Source: Gemmatimonadota bacterium (GTDB taxonomy: Bacteria > Gemmatimonadota > Gemmatimonadetes > Longimicrobiales > Gaopeijiaceae). Taken from it: a stretch of 7,588 nucleotides of DNA. The DNA lies in the NCBI GenBank assembly GCA_030550695.1, contig JAUQOX010000136.1, positions 1-7,588 on the forward strand, given 5' to 3'. Positions 5,530 to 7,588 of this stretch are shown here, one piece after another. The position numbers were made by a program, and so were the translations under genes. Position 1 is the first letter of the stretch. Each line of letters starts with the position of its first letter. The notes beneath the pieces are model-generated. The model made no database searches. It was given only the letters and a program-made list of their open reading frames with translations, and was not told where the DNA came from.

Positions 5530-7588
5530 TGAGGGAAAACCGACGCATCATGGGCATGGAAGCGTAGTCCACGGCGTCGAATTCGTTGAGGGTGTAGAAC
5601 GACACCTCAGGATCGTACTTCACGTCGTCCAGCATGTAGCCTGTCCAGTACCACAGGTTCCGGCCACTCAAAGTGAGGACGGCGTTGTCGAACCCGACCC
5701 GGCTCACCACGTTCCTGGGCAGCGTATAGGACAGGGAGACCTCGCGGAGCTTCACGAAGTCCGCCTTCTGGATCCATTTCTTGGTCTGGTTGCTCCTGGC
5801 CGCAAGGATCTCGGCTGCCACTTCCGGGGTGGGGTTGGGCGTGTTCACCAATTTGCTGTTCAGGTCGATCCGGTTGCGGACCGAGCACATGGCGCAGAAC
5901 TGGTAGTGGCCGCCCTTGTAGTCCAGGTTGGCGAAGATGCGGAAGTCGCCGAAAAGCGTGAGGTTGTTGGTGAACGCCACCTCCCGGGTTGGGAGTGCCG
6001 GCCCCATGTAGATCTCCTCGCACTCCTTCTTGGACCAGGTGGGATCCGACGGCCTCCAGGGGCACTTGTCCTTGAGGGTCACCTGCCCGTTGGTAAGAAC
6101 CGGAACTCCCTTGGCGTCCCGCACCACATCCACGGCCCAGAGACCACCCAAGGGGTAGCCCTCCCGGTGACGGGCGTAGGACTGGAAGGTGGAGAACGTC
6201 TGCTCCTCCAGGATCCAGGTCCCGTCGGGGTACCGCCCGAAGGAAACCAGTTCGTTCCGGGTCAGGTTGATCCCCAGGGTGGCCTGCCAATCCAGGTTCC
6301 GCGTGCGAACCGGCGACAGGTTCAGCAACAGCTCGGCCCCGGTGTTCAGCACCTCACCCACGTTCTGCCGGTAGGTGCCGCTCCACCCGGAAGAGGGCGG
6401 CGCCCGCACCGCCACCAGGGCGTCCTTGGTCTGCTGGTAGTACCAGGTGAAGTCCACCCCCACCCGGCCGTCCAGGAGGGAACCCTCGAAGCCCAGCTCG
6501 ATCTCCTGGCCGGTCTCCGCCTTCAGGTTGGGGTTCCCGTAGGCGCCGAAGGTGAGGTAGTTCACCGTCTGGTCCTGGAAAGTGGTCTGGCTGGTTCCGA
6601 AGGTCCGGTCTGCCGAGAAGGGCGGAGGCGCGTTACCGGCCTGGCCCCACGCACCCCGGAGCTTCAGCTGGTCCACCCAGGGGAGCTTGAACCACTCCTC
6701 GTCGCTGATGACGTAGGAGAGGGAGGCCTTGGGATAGACCACCAGGCTGAACTCGTTTCCGAAGGCCGAGTTGTCGTCCACGCGGACGGCGGCCGTGGCG
6801 TAGATCCGGTCTTTCCAGGCGATCTGCTCCTGGACGTAGAAACCCAAGGAAGTCTGCTGGCTCCAGGAGTTGCTGGCCGTGGTGGTGGCAGCCGAACTCA
6901 CGGTCCGGATGTTGGCCGCAATCAGCCCGTTCCCGTAGGTCTCGTACCAGACCCGCCTCCGGGAGTTGAGCTGCATTCCGGCGCTCAAAGAAGAGGAGAG
7001 GTTCTCGTTGATGTCGAAGCTGGCGGTACCCGAGTAGTCCACCGTCCAGCGGTGCACCACCGGCATGAACCACGACACCTCGCCCTTGGCGGCGGTGGCC
7101 CCCCAGGGGGCCCTGCCGGTCGTATCCGGAGGATAGAAGGAACGGTTCTTCCGGTCGTCCCGGTCCAAGCCCAGGACCAAACGGTTCTGGAGCCAGGAGG
7201 TAGGGTTGTAGTTCGTGGTGATCCCCAGGATGAGCCGTTCTCCGAAGATCTGGTTGTTGTACTGGTTGGAAAGCTCGGGCGAGAAGCCCCGCCATCCGGG
7301 TTTCCACGGGTCGGCGAAGGCCGTAGTCCGGCCGCGGTAGGCGTTACGGAGAATTCCGTTGGAGGCATTGTTGTTCAGGGGCATCCGGGTCCGGGTGCGG
7401 GTGTAACCCACGTTCACCTGAAAAGAGAGTTCCTGCGACGGAACGAACCCGAAGTTGCCACGTCCCCCGGTACGCCGGTCGAAGTTGTTGTAGAAGACCC
7501 CTTCGTCCGAGGCGTTTTCGAAGGACAGGAAGTAGTTGTACGCCTCCGCGCCGCCCCGGGCCGAAATGTTCACGTTGTGGAGATGACC
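5510..7588 (-). CDS. SusC/RagA family TonB-linked outer membrane protein, 3' part
   Basis: The C-terminal 692 codons of a SusC-type TonB-dependent receptor are present. The frame is open to the window edge, so the true start, signal peptide, carboxypeptidase-like domain and plug lie outside. The apparent GTG start at 7573 is internal. The sequence is a long series of amphipathic beta strands with aromatic girdles, as expected for a 22-strand barrel. Family marks near the end are WIQKADFVKLREVSLSYTLP, LSGRNLWYWTGY, DPEV and the terminal RFSLTLRVGF, whose final Phe fits the barrel assembly signal. An extracellular-loop-like region encoded around 5880-6065 carries four cysteines (CPWRPSD, KKECEE and the CxxC of FCAMCSVR), possibly disulfides. 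It works with the SusD lipoprotein encoded 60 nt downstream to import a ligand with TonB energy. The substrate is unknown. Confidence 0.95.
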   Translation of the reverse strand, partial: GHLHNVNISARGGAEAYNYFLSFENASDEGVFYNNFDRRTGGRGNFGFVPSQELSFQVNVGYTRTRTRMPLNNNASNGILRNAYRGRTTAFADPWKPGWRGFSPELSNQYNNQIFGERLILGITTNYNPTSWLQNRLVLGLDRDDRKNRSFYPPDTTGRAPWGATAAKGEVSWFMPVVHRWTVDYSGTASFDINENLSSSLSAGMQLNSRRRVWYETYGNGLIAANIRTVSSAATTTASNSWSQQTSLGFYVQEQIAWKDRIYATAAVRVDDNSAFGNEFSLVVYPKASLSYVISDEEWFKLPWVDQLKLRGAWGQAGNAPPPFSADRTFGTSQTTFQDQTVNYLTFGAYGNPNLKAETGQEIELGFEGSLLDGRVGVDFTWYYQQTKDALVAVRAPPSSGWSGTYRQNVGEVLNTGAELLLNLSPVRTRNLDWQATLGINLTRNELVSFGRYPDGTWILEEQTFSTFQSYARHREGYPLGGLWAVDVVRDAKGVPVLTNGQVTLKDKCPWRPSDPTWSKKECEEIYMGPALPTREVAFTNNLTLFGDFRIFANLDYKGGHYQFCAMCSVRNRIDLNSKLVNTPNPTPEVAAEILAARSNQTKKWIQKADFVKLREVSLSYTLPRNVVSRVGFDNAVLTLSGRNLWYWTGYMLDDVKYDPEVSFYTLNEFDAVDYASMPMMRRFSLTLRVGF

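Noticed and set aside
7571..7573. GTG as start of the SusC gene
   Set aside because: The frame is open upstream to the window edge and the sequence is already mid-barrel, so the gene is cut by the window.

Overview
The window is high-GC DNA with a SusC/SusD outer-membrane uptake pair beside two di-heme c-type cytochrome oxidoreductases. SusC/RagA and SusD/RagB families in such GC-rich sequence, with strong GGAGG-type ribosome binding sites, suggest a Gemmatimonadota-like bacterium rather than a classical low-GC Bacteroidota. This placement is inference; there is no rRNA or housekeeping marker here.

Layout. Positions 1-176 are a leader with two stem-loops, the second abutting the Shine-Dalgarno (SD). 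From 177 on the + strand runs a di-heme oxidoreductase of the DHOR type (two CxxCH hemes, lipoprotein-like N-terminus). The literal reading frame does not stop at the expected DHOR end. It passes a run of seven C at 1364-1370 and continues through a low-complexity linker into a RidA/YjgF-like domain ending at 2093. Slipping back one base at the C run restores the expected DHOR C-terminus with a stop at 1409-1411. The likely reading is therefore two genes joined by an indel or by a slippage site. A 257-bp convergent gap follows. On the - strand is a small unrecognised lipoprotein (2812-2351). Its ATG overlaps the ATG of a second, divergent di-heme oxidoreductase (2811-3989, +). A strong two-way hairpin terminator at 4030-4058 separates that gene from the convergent susC-susD operon. 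This operon lies on the - strand: susD is 5449-4082, and susC starts beyond the right edge and ends at 5510. An 11-bp stem-loop sits on the susC stop codon.

How the genes may work together. SusC is a TonB-dependent outer-membrane channel and SusD its surface lid lipoprotein, so the pair imports some nutrient or chelate. The two di-heme enzymes share seven cysteines in the same order with nearly identical spacing, and both look lipid-anchored and exported. They are clearly paralogues. The small lipoprotein shares its start region with the second enzyme and is a candidate partner or substrate. A periplasmic redox module beside an uptake system is plausible, but the substrate cannot be read from the sequence.
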